DNA of 64,000 nucleotides from Garicola koreensis (GCF_014195445.1 NZ_JACIBT010000005.1:1-64000), one strand, 5' to 3'. Shown: positions 27,322-35,876, numbered from the stretch's first letter. The notes: a model not told the origin generated them from the sequence alone. Numbers and translations: made by a program.

Positions 27322-28321
27322 CGCGCTGATAATACTCCAGCGCCCCAGGGTGCAGCTCGACAGGCTGGGTGTTCAGCGCCGAACGCTCGTGCAGCTGCCG
27401 AATCACCGGACTGACTTCCACCAGATCGGCCCGAGAGCCGAACAGATCCCCGGTCAGCGACTCCACGGTGCTGTCGGGCAGCTCGGTGCTGACGATCAGC
27501 AGGCTGGAGACCCCGATGCTGCGCACACCGGGCACCCCGGGGTAGGTGTCCACCGGAACCGGCACATCTTCATAGAAGCTTTGTCCCTGCTCAGCCAACG
27601 GCCCGGCCCACTCGGAGAGGTCGATCAGGCGAATCGGGGTGCGCTCGGCCAGCTCCGTGACGGCCTGGGATGGCAGCCCGCCCGACCAGAAGAACGCCGC
27701 AATGTCACCGTCCTCCAGGGCCTCGACCGACTCGGCGAGGTCCATGGAGACATCCTCCAGGTCCGAGCCCTGCTCCAGCCCGGCCACCTCGAGCACCCGC
27801 TCGGCCGCCACTCGGGTTCCGGACCCGTCCGCGCCGGCTGAGATGGTCGTGTCCTCCAGATCAGTCAGCCGCTGGTACTCGGAATCCGCCAGCACCACCA
27901 GATGCAGCGGCTGGTCATACATGCGACCCACCGCCCGGATCGGCAGCGGACGGTCGAACGGCGGCTCGCCGCGGGCCGCCAAGGCAGCGACATCGGAGGT
28001 GGAGAAGCCGGCGTCGACCTCGCCCGAGACAATCATCTCCACATTGACCTGCGAGGCTGCCGACTCCTGGGCCGCCAAGGGGACCTCGGAGTCCTGGGTC
28101 AGTCCCTCCAAGGCCTGCCCCAACTCGTAATACACCCCGCCGTTGAGGCCAGTGGCCAAAGTCAGCGGTTCCTGTTGAGGGGCCGATCGATACGTGCTCG
28201 CCCAAAGAACAGCCGCTGCAGCCAGCACCAGGGCCAGCAGCGGCACGATAACCGTCGTCAGCTTCCGGCGTGACCGTATCCTCTCAGTACTGCCCACCGG
28301 CACAGCATAACTCTGCGGCAT
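27278..28321 (-). CDS. Membrane-tethered TAXI-family solute-binding protein
   Basis: 347 residues. The N-terminus has a positively charged stretch (RIRSRRK) and one hydrophobic helix (about 21-42) with no lipobox Cys and no clear signal-peptidase site, so it probably stays anchored. The TAXI fold is shown by LATGLNGGVYYELGQAL, DAGFSTSDVAALA, ISAGADGSGTRVAAERVL, and LHPGALEYYQRA at the end. It is transcribed away from the TAXI-TRAP operon and tail-to-tail with the histidine kinase. A second binding protein without its own permease here fits a sensory accessory role for the kinase; that is inference. Confidence 0.85.
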   Translation of the reverse strand: MPQSYAVPVGSTERIRSRRKLTTVIVPLLALVLAAAAVLWASTYRSAPQQEPLTLATGLNGGVYYELGQALEGLTQDSEVPLAAQESAASQVNVEMIVSGEVDAGFSTSDVAALAARGEPPFDRPLPIRAVGRMYDQPLHLVVLADSEYQRLTDLEDTTISAGADGSGTRVAAERVLEVAGLEQGSDLEDVSMDLAESVEALEDGDIAAFFWSGGLPSQAVTELAERTPIRLIDLSEWAGPLAEQGQSFYEDVPVPVDTYPGVPGVRSIGVSSLLIVSTELPDSTVESLTGDLFGSRADLVEVSPVIRQLHERSALNTQPVELHPGALEYYQRAKPAHRSAQRGHRG

Positions 28322-28530
28322 GGGTTGAGTGCTACCAGCTCGTGTTCGCGTCAGCTCAAGAGTTCCTCAAGCTTGACGGCAATGACTGTTGTACACATGT
28401 GACGTGCACCATACTCAATCTGTGTCGAAATGCTGGCCAGCGCGATACAGCTCAGCTCATGTAAGCCATAGGCAATGGCTGCCCAGCTGAGTGTGAGGAA
28501 GGCTCGCAGTCCAACGAAAAGAGGAACCCC
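28322..28530. promoter_or_regulatory. Divergent promoter region between the two TAXI genes
   Basis: This 209-base gap must hold promoters for both the tethered TAXI gene (minus) and the TAXI-TRAP operon (plus). A locally AT-richer part (28371-28425) includes TTGACG and TTGTAC hexamers and the near-palindrome GTACACATGTGACGTGCAC, candidate binding site for the response regulator. A hairpin near the plus-strand gene is listed separately. Confidence 0.5.
28451..28491 (+). promoter_or_regulatory. Nested hairpin in the leader of the TAXI-TRAP operon
   Basis: Outer arms CTCAGCT and AGCTGAG enclose inner arms AGCCAT and ATGGCT around a five-base loop (AGGCA). The structure ends 39 bases before the first ATG. 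It could be an operator, an attenuator or an mRNA-stabilising stem; no T-run follows. Confidence 0.5.
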
Positions 28531-29598
28531 ATGTTCGAAAAGCGCGGACGCTTCACCACCTCCGGTGCGGTCCTGGCGGCATCAGCCCTGTTGCTGACGG
28601 CCTGCGGCGGAGACGACGGCGGCGACGCTGCCTCCGGCGGCGCTGAAGAGGTCGGCGACCAGGACGCCCAGTTCCTGACGGTGGCCACTGGCGGTTCCTC
28701 CGGTGTGTACTATCAGATCGGAGCTACCCTGGCCGATGTTCTGGCCGACGAGATGGACTCGGACACTTCGGTGCAGTCCACCGGCGCCTCAGCGGAGAAC
28801 ATCAACCTGCTCACCGACAACAACGCCGAAATTGCCTTCACCATGGGCGATGCCACCGTCCAGGCCGTTGAGGGGACCGGACCCTTCGAGGACGACGCCC
28901 GGGACGGTCTTATGGCGATCATGACCATGTACCCCAACACCGTCCAGTTGATCGCCCGCGCCGATGCTGGCATCGAGTCGGTGGAAGACCTGGCCGGTGC
29001 CAACGTGGCGGTCGGTGACGTCGGCTCCGGCGTCGAGCTCAACGCCCAGATGGTGCTGGGTGCCTACGACATGAGCTACGACGACATCAATGCCGACTAT
29101 CTCCCCTACGGTGAAGCCACTGATCAGATGGCCAACGGGCACATTGATGCGCTGTTCGCCACCTCCGGGCTGCCGAACCCTTCTCTGGTGGAACTGGGCA
29201 CCAACACCGACTTCGTGACCGTTCCTATTGACGGTGACGGCCGGGAGACACTGCTCAATGAGTATGAGTTCTTCCAGGATGCCACTATCCCGGCCGACAC
29301 CTACGAAGAGGATGAGGACACCGAAACTGTGGCCGTGGTCAACCACCTGATGGCCAACGATGAGTTGAGCGAGGATGCCGTCTATGACATCACCTCGGCG
29401 ATCTTCGACAACCTGGACCGCATCCACAGCTCGCACACTGAGGCAGAGAACATCACCGCCGAGACTGCCACTGAGGGTCTGGTGGTTCCGCTGCACCCCG
29501 GGGCGCAGCGCTACTACGAGGAGAACGACCTCCCCACTGGGGGCGGCGGTGAAGATGCCGGTGGCGAGACTGAGGACACGGCCGACGACAACGCGTAG
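28531..29598 (+). CDS. TAXI-family TRAP transporter solute-binding lipoprotein
   Basis: 355 residues behind AAAAGAGGAA. The signal peptide ends in a lipobox (LLLTACGGDDG), so the mature protein is lipid-anchored outside the membrane. TAXI features: ATGGSSGVYYQIGATLADVL, AEIAFTMGDATVQAV, VGDVGSGVELNAQMVL and LHPGAQRYYEE. The mature protein is strongly acidic, with a C-terminal Gly/Asp/Glu tail, as in salt-tolerant bacteria. Known TAXI proteins bind carboxylates such as glutamate or 2-oxoglutarate. It is the first gene of an operon with DUF1850, fused permease and LhgO genes. Confidence 0.92.
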   Translation: MFEKRGRFTTSGAVLAASALLLTACGGDDGGDAASGGAEEVGDQDAQFLTVATGGSSGVYYQIGATLADVLADEMDSDTSVQSTGASAENINLLTDNNAEIAFTMGDATVQAVEGTGPFEDDARDGLMAIMTMYPNTVQLIARADAGIESVEDLAGANVAVGDVGSGVELNAQMVLGAYDMSYDDINADYLPYGEATDQMANGHIDALFATSGLPNPSLVELGTNTDFVTVPIDGDGRETLLNEYEFFQDATIPADTYEEDEDTETVAVVNHLMANDELSEDAVYDITSAIFDNLDRIHSSHTEAENITAETATEGLVVPLHPGAQRYYEENDLPTGGGGEDAGGETEDTADDNA

Positions 29599-29620
29599 CC
29601 GGCCGGGCCCGACGCCCGGG

Positions 29621-30085
29621 ATGACTCGGCGGCAGCTGCTGGCTTTTGCCGGGGCAGCGGCTGCCGCCGGGACCCTGGGGCTGACCGGCTGCGGCACCGG
29701 TGGGCACAAGCTGGTGTGTCAGCATCAGCGCAGCGGTGAGGTCTATGGCGAGTTCGACATCGTCACAGGCTCGATCATCACCCATTCATGGATCCATTCC
29801 ATCGAGCTGAGCCGTTGGACCGACACCTACCGGTTCGACGGTGAGGCACTGACGCTGACCAGCACTGAGTTCGAAGAGTACGGCGCGGGGATGCCTCTGG
29901 ATGAGGGGGATGTCCGCATGGAAGACGGCAAGGTCATCATTGAGAACATCGACCGAGACTTTGAGGCGATCCGCTGGATCCACTCCCACCGGGTGGACTA
30001 CCAGATCGGGCTGGATAACCATGACGATCTCATCGCAGCCGGTGTGCTGCCCGACCGAGAACCGATAGAGCTGAGGCCACAATGA
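29621..30085 (+). CDS. DUF1850 lipoprotein of a TAXI-TRAP operon
   Basis: 154 residues from ATG 29621. The N-terminus MTRRQLLAFAGAAAAAGTLG and the following LTGCG combine a twin-arginine motif with a lipobox, predicting a Tat-exported lipoprotein. The rest matches DUF1850: YGEFDIVTGSIITHSWIHSIE, WTDTYRFDG and VRMEDGKVIIEN. DUF1850 genes sit repeatedly between TAXI binding proteins and fused permeases, so a role as transporter accessory is inferred. It overlaps the permease gene by ATGA. Confidence 0.83.
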   Translation: MTRRQLLAFAGAAAAAGTLGLTGCGTGGHKLVCQHQRSGEVYGEFDIVTGSIITHSWIHSIELSRWTDTYRFDGEALTLTSTEFEEYGAGMPLDEGDVRMEDGKVIIENIDRDFEAIRWIHSHRVDYQIGLDNHDDLIAAGVLPDREPIELRPQ

Positions 30086-32166
30086 CCAGGGACAAGAACA
30101 CCGGAGACGACGTCGATCCGTCTTCGCAGACTCGTGCCGAGGCCAGGGCCGCCGTGATTGAGCAGCGGACCCCGGCCACCGGGGAGGACACGGTGACGTC
30201 TTCCGAGGCCCCTGAGGAGGAGCGCGCTGCCCAGCAGCGCGAGGCCGCCGAGGCTGCAGCCAAGTATGATTCCGAGTCCCGGGTGCGCGAGACGCATTGG
30301 CGGCCGGTGGGTCTGCTGATCAGTGCGGTGGCCATCATCTTGGCCCTCTATCACATGTATACGGCGTACTTCGGCACTCCGCCGACCCTGATACACCGTT
30401 CGCTGCATGTCAGCGTGATCCTGTTTCTGGTCTTTATGGTCTACCCGCCGACCCGCGGTGCCCAGTCCAACGGCTGGCGGATCGCCGACGGTGCCCTGGC
30501 GGTGGCGTCCCTGGTGCCGACTATCTACATGACCCTCAACTATGAGGAGTTTGTCCTCCAGGCTGGCCGGTTCACCTCCACCGACATCGTGGTCGCCTCA
30601 CTGCTGGTGGTCCTGGTGCTGGAAGCGGCCCGGCGGGTCACCGGCATTGCGCTGCCGATCCTGGGGATCCTGTTCATCGGCTTCGGGCTCTTCGGCCGCG
30701 ATATGCCCGGGCTCCTTCGCCACCGCGGATACGACTGGGACACCTTGGCCTACCAGTTCTATGCCGGCACCGAAGGGATCTTCGGCACCGCAGTTGGGGT
30801 GGCAGCCAGCTACATCATCCTGTTCATCCTCTTCGGCGCCTTCCTGGCCAAATCCGGGATGAGCCAGATGTTCAACGACTTGGCCATGGCCATCGCCGGG
30901 CAGGGCCGCGGCGGCCCGGCGAAGGTCGCCACCATCGCCTCTGGTTTCATGGGGTCGATCAACGGCTCAGCCATCGCCAATGTGGTCTCCACCGGGGCGT
31001 TCACCATCCCGATGATGAAAAAGATCGGCTACACCCGCACCTTCTCCGGGGCAGTGGAATCTTCGGCCTCGGTGGGCGGACAGATTCTGCCGCCGATTAT
31101 GGGTGCTGCGGCCTTCATCATGGCCGAGACCATCGGGGTTCCCTACACCACTGTGGCCCTGGCAGCTATCGTCCCGGCCCTGCTCTTCTACATCAGCCTC
31201 ATCGTCCAGATCCACCTGCGGGCGACCAAACTGGGGCTGCGGGGCATCTCCCGGGAGAACCTCCCGGCAGTGATGGAGGTGATCAAAGAACGCGGACACC
31301 TGCTGCTTCCGCTGGTGTTCTTGGTCTACATGCTGTTCTTCTCCGGACGCACGATCCTGTACTCGGCTCTGCTGACTATTCTGGTGACCATCGTGGTGGC
31401 GATGCTGCGCAAAAACTCCAGAATGAGCTTCCGCGATATCCTCGACGCCCTGGAAGAGGGGGCCCGCTCCACCCTGGGCGTCGCGGTGGCCTGCGCCTCA
31501 GTGGGCGTCATCGTCGGTGTGGTGACCATCTCCGGATTCGGTGTGACCCTGGCCTCGGCCATTGTCCAGCTCTCCGGCGGGATCCTGTTCTGGACCCTGG
31601 TGCTGACCATGCTGGCCTGCCTGGTGTTGGGTATGGGCCTGCCCTCGATCCCGGCCTACATCATCACCGCCACGATGGCCGCCCCGGCACTGACCATGCT
31701 GGGGGTCGAACCGCTGGTGGCGCACCTGTTCGTCTTCTACTTCGGGCTCTTCGCCAACATCACCCCACCGGTGGCGCTGGCCGCCTTTGCAGCCGCCGGG
31801 GTCAGCGGGGCCAAACCGATGGCCACCGGAGTGGCTGCCTTCCGACTCGCTGCAGCAGGGTTCGTGGTCCCCTACCTCTTCGTCTACAACCCCGACCTGC
31901 TGCTGCGCGGAGTCGGACTCGTGGAGGCAGTCACCGTCGTGGCCGCCGCACTGGTGACCATCCTGGTGATATCAGCCTCCCTGGAGGGTCACTTCATGGA
32001 ACCCATCTCCTGGTACTTCAGGATCCTGCTGGTCGGTGCCGGGCTTCTGGTCTACACCTTCGAGATCCCGTGGGTCGGCCTTGGGGCAGCGATCATCCTA
32101 GCCGTCCTCGCCATCCAGCTGGGCAAGGCCAAAAAGAACAACAACCTCTCCTACTCCGCCATCTGA
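30082..32166 (+). CDS. Fused TRAP transporter permease (DctQ-DctM type, TAXI class)
   Basis: 694 residues: an acidic soluble N-terminus of about 70 residues, four helices corresponding to DctQ (about 75-200), then the 12-helix DctM-like domain with family blocks GSINGSAIANVVSTGAFTIP, SASVGGQILPPIMGAAAFIM, LGMGLPSIPAYIITATMAAP and FGLFANITPPVALAAFAAAG. TRAP permeases drive uptake with a sodium or proton gradient, here together with the upstream TAXI protein. Its stop codon overlaps the lhgO start (TGATG). Confidence 0.94.
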   Translation: MTRDKNTGDDVDPSSQTRAEARAAVIEQRTPATGEDTVTSSEAPEEERAAQQREAAEAAAKYDSESRVRETHWRPVGLLISAVAIILALYHMYTAYFGTPPTLIHRSLHVSVILFLVFMVYPPTRGAQSNGWRIADGALAVASLVPTIYMTLNYEEFVLQAGRFTSTDIVVASLLVVLVLEAARRVTGIALPILGILFIGFGLFGRDMPGLLRHRGYDWDTLAYQFYAGTEGIFGTAVGVAASYIILFILFGAFLAKSGMSQMFNDLAMAIAGQGRGGPAKVATIASGFMGSINGSAIANVVSTGAFTIPMMKKIGYTRTFSGAVESSASVGGQILPPIMGAAAFIMAETIGVPYTTVALAAIVPALLFYISLIVQIHLRATKLGLRGISRENLPAVMEVIKERGHLLLPLVFLVYMLFFSGRTILYSALLTILVTIVVAMLRKNSRMSFRDILDALEEGARSTLGVAVACASVGVIVGVVTISGFGVTLASAIVQLSGGILFWTLVLTMLACLVLGMGLPSIPAYIITATMAAPALTMLGVEPLVAHLFVFYFGLFANITPPVALAAFAAAGVSGAKPMATGVAAFRLAAAGFVVPYLFVYNPDLLLRGVGLVEAVTVVAAALVTILVISASLEGHFMEPISWYFRILLVGAGLLVYTFEIPWVGLGAAIILAVLAIQLGKAKKNNNLSYSAI

Positions 32167-33413
32167 TGGGACTGAGAATAGGTGTGGTCGGCGGAGGCAT
32201 CATCGGCCTGGCGGTTGCCCGGGAGCTGATGCAGCGCCGGACGGGGGCCGAGGTCGTGCTATTCGAGAAGGAAGCCCGGGTCGCGGCCCACCAGACCGGG
32301 CGCAATTCCGGGGTGGTGCATGCCGGGCTCTACTACGAACCCGGCGGGCTCAAGGCGAAGCTGTGCCGCCGGGGCGTGGGACTGCTGCGCGACTTCGCGC
32401 AGGAGAAGCACGTCACCTACCAGGAGTGCGGCAAGATCGTGGTCGCCAAGGACGAGCGTGAACGCCAGCGCCTCCACGGAATCTATGACAAAGCCACCGC
32501 CAACGGAGTGCCAGGCGTCCAGCTGATCGGTCGCGCAGAGATCGAAGAGATTGAACCTCACGCCCAGGGTGTGGCCGCCCTGCATTCGCCGCAGACCGCC
32601 ATCGTGGACTTTCGCGGCATCGCCGAGGCCCTGATGGAGGACCTCGTGTCAGCCGGGGCGGAGGTTCGGCTCTCCACGGAAGTGACCGCCGTCGGTGAGG
32701 ATGCACCAGGCGGCACTGGGGGACGGGTCGCCCACGTCTCATCGAAGACCCGGGCCGGATCCAGCCAGGCGCAGCAGGTGGAAGCATTCGACCTGGTGGT
32801 GGTCTGCGCGGGGCTGCAGTCGGACCGCCTCGCCCGCGCCTCCGGCCAGTCACGGTTCCCCAAGGTCGTTCCGTTCTACGGGGACTACCTCCTGCTCAGC
32901 CCGGAGAAGGCTGCCCTGGTCAACGGTCTGATCTACCCAGTCCCGGACCCGCGCTACCCGTTCCTGGGGGTGCACATCACCCCGCGCTGGGACGGTGAGG
33001 TGATGCTGGGACCCAACGCGTTCCTCTCGTTGGGCCGCGAAATTTACCGACGCCGCAGACTCAATCCCAGAGACCTCGCGGATGTGGCGACCATCCCCGG
33101 GTTCTGGAAGTTCGCTGCCAAGAATGTGCCAGCCATGGCCCGTGAGACTCGCACTGCACTGAGCAGAGGCGCGTTCGTGGAGGAGGCCAAGCAGTATCTG
33201 CCAGGAATTGAGGTCCAAGATGTCACACCCGGTCCCCGCGGCGTTCGGGCGCAAGCCATGCACGCCGACGGGATCCTGGCTGATGATTTCGTGATCTCCG
33301 GGGGCTCAAAGGTGGTCCACGTCCGCAACGCGCCCTCACCGGGTGCCACTAGCGCGCTGGCCATTGCTGAGCACATCGCTGGGGAGGCGCTTTCCCGTCA
33401 CAGTGGGACGTGA
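32166..33413 (+). CDS. lhgO: L-2-hydroxyglutarate oxidase
   Basis: 415 residues from ATG 32166, translationally coupled to the TRAP permease. The FAD-binding start IGVVGGGIIGLAVARELMQR is followed by FEKEARVAAHQTGRNSGVVH and AGLYYEPGGLKAKLC, the DAO-family signature of LhgO. ISGGSKVVHVRNAPSPGATS is the C-terminal block. The enzyme oxidises L-2-hydroxyglutarate to 2-oxoglutarate with FAD, passing electrons to quinone in the E. coli enzyme. Cotranscription with the transporter suggests the imported substrate is 2-hydroxyglutarate or a related C5 dicarboxylate. Confidence 0.9.
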   Translation: MGLRIGVVGGGIIGLAVARELMQRRTGAEVVLFEKEARVAAHQTGRNSGVVHAGLYYEPGGLKAKLCRRGVGLLRDFAQEKHVTYQECGKIVVAKDERERQRLHGIYDKATANGVPGVQLIGRAEIEEIEPHAQGVAALHSPQTAIVDFRGIAEALMEDLVSAGAEVRLSTEVTAVGEDAPGGTGGRVAHVSSKTRAGSSQAQQVEAFDLVVVCAGLQSDRLARASGQSRFPKVVPFYGDYLLLSPEKAALVNGLIYPVPDPRYPFLGVHITPRWDGEVMLGPNAFLSLGREIYRRRRLNPRDLADVATIPGFWKFAAKNVPAMARETRTALSRGAFVEEAKQYLPGIEVQDVTPGPRGVRAQAMHADGILADDFVISGGSKVVHVRNAPSPGATSALAIAEHIAGEALSRHSGT

Positions 33414-33426
33414 ACCTCTCTGGCAC

Positions 33427-34632
33427 TCAGGCCTTGCCGCGGCGCGAGCGCAGGACGAAGTAGAGAATCAGCGCAAGGAGACCCAGAGCCGCCGCACCCA
33501 GGGCCACGAAGGTCCACGTCTGGCCCGTCTGGGCCAGCTCGCTGTCATCGGTCTGCTCAGCGGAGGCAGCGTCGGGGGAGGCAGTGTCGCTGGACTGCTG
33601 CTCATCCGCCGTCTCAGTCTCAGTGGTCTCAATCTCGCTGGGCTCAGTCTCGCTGGTCTCAGTCTCACCGGTTGCCGTCTCGCTGGGTGTCGGCGAGGAA
33701 GTCGGCTCCGAATCGCCCGGAAACTGCGTGTTGGGGGTCTGCCCAGGGACCTCGAGCGTGCTGTCAACAGTCACATCGATCCATCCGAAGACCTCGTCTG
33801 CCGTGGTGGCTGCCAGGGAGTAGGAACCGTCGGCGACGCTGCCCGGCACCTGGATGGGCAGCACAATCCGGCTGGTGTAGTCCTGCTCGGAGCTGTGGAT
33901 GTCTTCGTACCAGTGCTCCACGCCCTGGGTCTCACCGATGTGGACGGGGCTGTTCGGCTCGGACTCAGGGACCAGCCACAGCTCAGCGGAAGTGCCCTCG
34001 CCAACATAGGAGCCCAGTGCGGTGTAGACCAGCAGGTCAGTCTCCACCGGCAGCGGGCCGGTGCCGCCTTCGCCCAAGCTGATCTGATGCTGCGTCTCGC
34101 TGGTGAGGTCATCACCGGTGGGCCCCAGCGGATCTATGGGATCAGCCGGTGCCTCGTATTCGACGGCGTTTCCGTAGGTCCAGCCCACCAGTTCGCCATC
34201 ATCGGTGGAGACCGCCAGCGTGTTGATCTCATCCAGGGCGACGTCGGAGGGGCTGATGGTCGTTTCCAGCCGGCCGTCCTCCGCGCTGGCGCTGCCGGTC
34301 CACGTTCCTTCGACATCTGCCGGCATCTGCGCGGGATAGACCCAGATGTCCAGCTGCTCGCCGGTGAAGTCCTCCTCAGTCTCCAGGTATATTCGCATGT
34401 CCTCGAAACCGGCGGGGATAGTGCCCCCGCCTTCGCCCAGATGAGCGGCACCGAACGTCTCGTCGGTGAAGTCCTCCGCGGCTGGGGCGTCGTCGGGCCC
34501 GGGGCTCTGTGTGCTGGCCGCCGCTGCCGCGGGCACGCCCACGGCCAAACAGCTGCCCAAGACCAAGGCGGTCGCTGAGCGGCCGGAAGAGCTGAACGTT
34601 GTGCGATGCTGAGTGCGTGCTGGGTGCTGCAT
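33427..34632 (-). CDS. LAQTG-anchored surface protein with tandem domains (sortase E-type substrate)
   Basis: 401 residues from ATG 34632, behind GGGGAA. A signal peptide ends near AAAAA-STQS. Two related domains of about 110 residues follow, each beginning with LGEGGG-T-P or LGEGGTGPLP and ending in a GWTYG or GWIDV block. A Thr/Glu/Ser-rich stalk (TETSETEPSEIETTETETAD) precedes the sorting signal LAQTG, a membrane helix and the basic tail RSRRGKA. LAxTG is the class E sortase motif common in high-GC Gram-positives. The ligand or role is unknown. No sortase gene is in the window. Confidence 0.83.
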   Translation of the reverse strand: MQHPARTQHRTTFSSSGRSATALVLGSCLAVGVPAAAAASTQSPGPDDAPAAEDFTDETFGAAHLGEGGGTIPAGFEDMRIYLETEEDFTGEQLDIWVYPAQMPADVEGTWTGSASAEDGRLETTISPSDVALDEINTLAVSTDDGELVGWTYGNAVEYEAPADPIDPLGPTGDDLTSETQHQISLGEGGTGPLPVETDLLVYTALGSYVGEGTSAELWLVPESEPNSPVHIGETQGVEHWYEDIHSSEQDYTSRIVLPIQVPGSVADGSYSLAATTADEVFGWIDVTVDSTLEVPGQTPNTQFPGDSEPTSSPTPSETATGETETSETEPSEIETTETETADEQQSSDTASPDAASAEQTDDSELAQTGQTWTFVALGAAALGLLALILYFVLRSRRGKA

Positions 34633-34833
34633 GGTGAATCGTTCCCCGTGTGTGGTGCCGACGATCATGCCGAAGCCGTCGTCATAGGTATGTGCTGGTG
34701 AAGTTACGGAGTGCAGCAGTGTCGTTCAAGGGGTTCTGATGCCCATTGAATAACTATTCGCAGAAACGCGTAACGATTCAGTCAAGGCAACGGCAACGGT
34801 CGCATGCCATGGGGCGCATGAACCTGGACGGTC
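34633..34833. other. Intergenic gap upstream of the surface-protein gene
   Basis: About 200 bases, of which 34669-34800 is relatively AT-rich. It holds the surface-protein promoter in all likelihood, but I see no convincing promoter pair, hairpin or small gene. Confidence 0.4.
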
Positions 34834-35706
34834 TCACGGTGCCGGGGGCGCTCCGTCAGCCTCCACATAGCGGATCCCGTCGGTGCCCAGGCGCCGGCGC
34901 ATAGTGTCCAGGGCCTCAGGACTGTGATCGACCATTATGAACCGCCGGCCCAGCTGCGCCGCGACCGCCCCGGCAGTCCCGCTGCCGGCGAAGAAGTCCA
35001 GCACCCAATCGTCTGGGGCGGAGGAGGCCTGAACGATGCGGCGCAGGATGCCCTCAGGCTTCTGGTGCGGATATCCGGTCTTCTCCCTGCCGTTGGTGGT
35101 GACGATGGTATGCCACCACACGTCGGTGGGCAGTTTGCCGCGTGCCGCCTTCTGCGCGCTGACCAGTTCTGGGGCCATGTAGGGGATCCGGTCCACGGCG
35201 TCCTGATTGAAGTAGTGGCCCTTGGGGGTCTTGGTGTAGACCAGGATGGTCTCGTGCTTGGCCGGCCAGCGGTCTTTGGCTCGGCCGCCGTAGTCGTAGG
35301 CCCAAATGACCTCGTTGAGGAAGTTCTCCCGGCCGAAGATGTCATCCAGCAGGACTTTGCAGTAGTGGGCCTCGCGGTAGTCGATGTGAAAATAGAGCGT
35401 GCCCGAGGGCTTCAGCAGTCGGCGAGCCTCCTCCAGCTTGGGCGCGATGAACCCCAGGTAGTCGTCGTAGGCGTCCACGTAGCCCACTCGGCGAGTCTCC
35501 TGGGCGGTGTAGCTGGTGCCGCGGAAACCGGCACGGGCCTCAGTGCCGTCAGGGTTCTTCCGCAGGGTGCGCCGCTGCTGAATGATGCCGGTGTTGAACG
35601 GCGGGTCGATGTAGATCAGTTGAAAGGACTCGTCGGGCAGCTGGGGGAGCACCTGGGTGTTGTCACCGAGGACGACGACGCCGCGATCAGCTCTCAGATC
35701 GATCAA
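34834..35706 (-). CDS. Orphan site-specific DNA methyltransferase (β-type N6-adenine/N4-cytosine)
   Basis: 290 residues. The catalytic motif DPPFNTG (motif IV) comes first and the SAM-binding motif FFAGSGTAGAVAAQLGRRF comes last, the β-class order. The start is TTG at 35706 with a GAAGGGG ribosome binding site; no ATG gives a full motif set. No restriction endonuclease is adjacent, so it is an orphan. Similar solitary enzymes are widespread in Actinobacteria. The recognition sequence is not readable from the protein. Neighbours are tRNA-Ser and the surface-protein gene. Confidence 0.88.
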   Translation of the reverse strand: MIDLRADRGVVVLGDNTQVLPQLPDESFQLIYIDPPFNTGIIQQRRTLRKNPDGTEARAGFRGTSYTAQETRRVGYVDAYDDYLGFIAPKLEEARRLLKPSGTLYFHIDYREAHYCKVLLDDIFGRENFLNEVIWAYDYGGRAKDRWPAKHETILVYTKTPKGHYFNQDAVDRIPYMAPELVSAQKAARGKLPTDVWWHTIVTTNGREKTGYPHQKPEGILRRIVQASSAPDDWVLDFFAGSGTAGAVAAQLGRRFIMVDHSPEALDTMRRRLGTDGIRYVEADGAPPAP

Positions 35707-35736
35707 CTCGGCCCCTTCGCACTAGTAGCGCTGCAG

Positions 35737-35779
35737 AAAACGGGCTGAGGCCCGGGCTGATGCCCGGACCCCAGCCCGT
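35737..35779 (-). terminator. Terminator of tRNA-Ser
   Basis: Read on the minus strand, ACGGGCTGGGG...(C)CTCAGCCCGT forms a long stem with an inner GGGC/GCCC pairing, followed by TTTTCTGC. It lies 10 bases beyond the tRNA 3' end. Confidence 0.75.
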
Positions 35780-35788
35780 CGTCGTCTG

Positions 35789-35876
35789 CGGTGCGGGTGG
35801 GATTTGAACCCACGGTAGGGGGTTGCCCTACACAACGATTCCAGCGTTGCACCTTCGGCCGCTCGGACACCGCACC
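35789..35876 (-). tRNA. tRNA-Ser (anticodon GGA)
   Basis: On the minus strand GGTGCGG pairs with CCGCACC as the acceptor stem, with discriminator G. U8/G9 and a TCCGAGCGGCC-type D arm follow. The anticodon stem CAACG/CGTTG encloses loop CTGGAAT, giving anticodon GGA. A long variable arm (GGGCAACCCCC type) and T-arm GTGGGTTCAAATCCCAC are typical of class II tRNA-Ser. CCA is not encoded. Confidence 0.95.

Noticed and set aside
33614-33700. Possible minisatellite (repeated ctggtctcagtctc-like units) or CRISPR-like repeat
   Set aside because: It is the coding sequence of the Thr/Glu-rich stalk of the surface protein; units are short, contiguous and imperfect, with no spacers.
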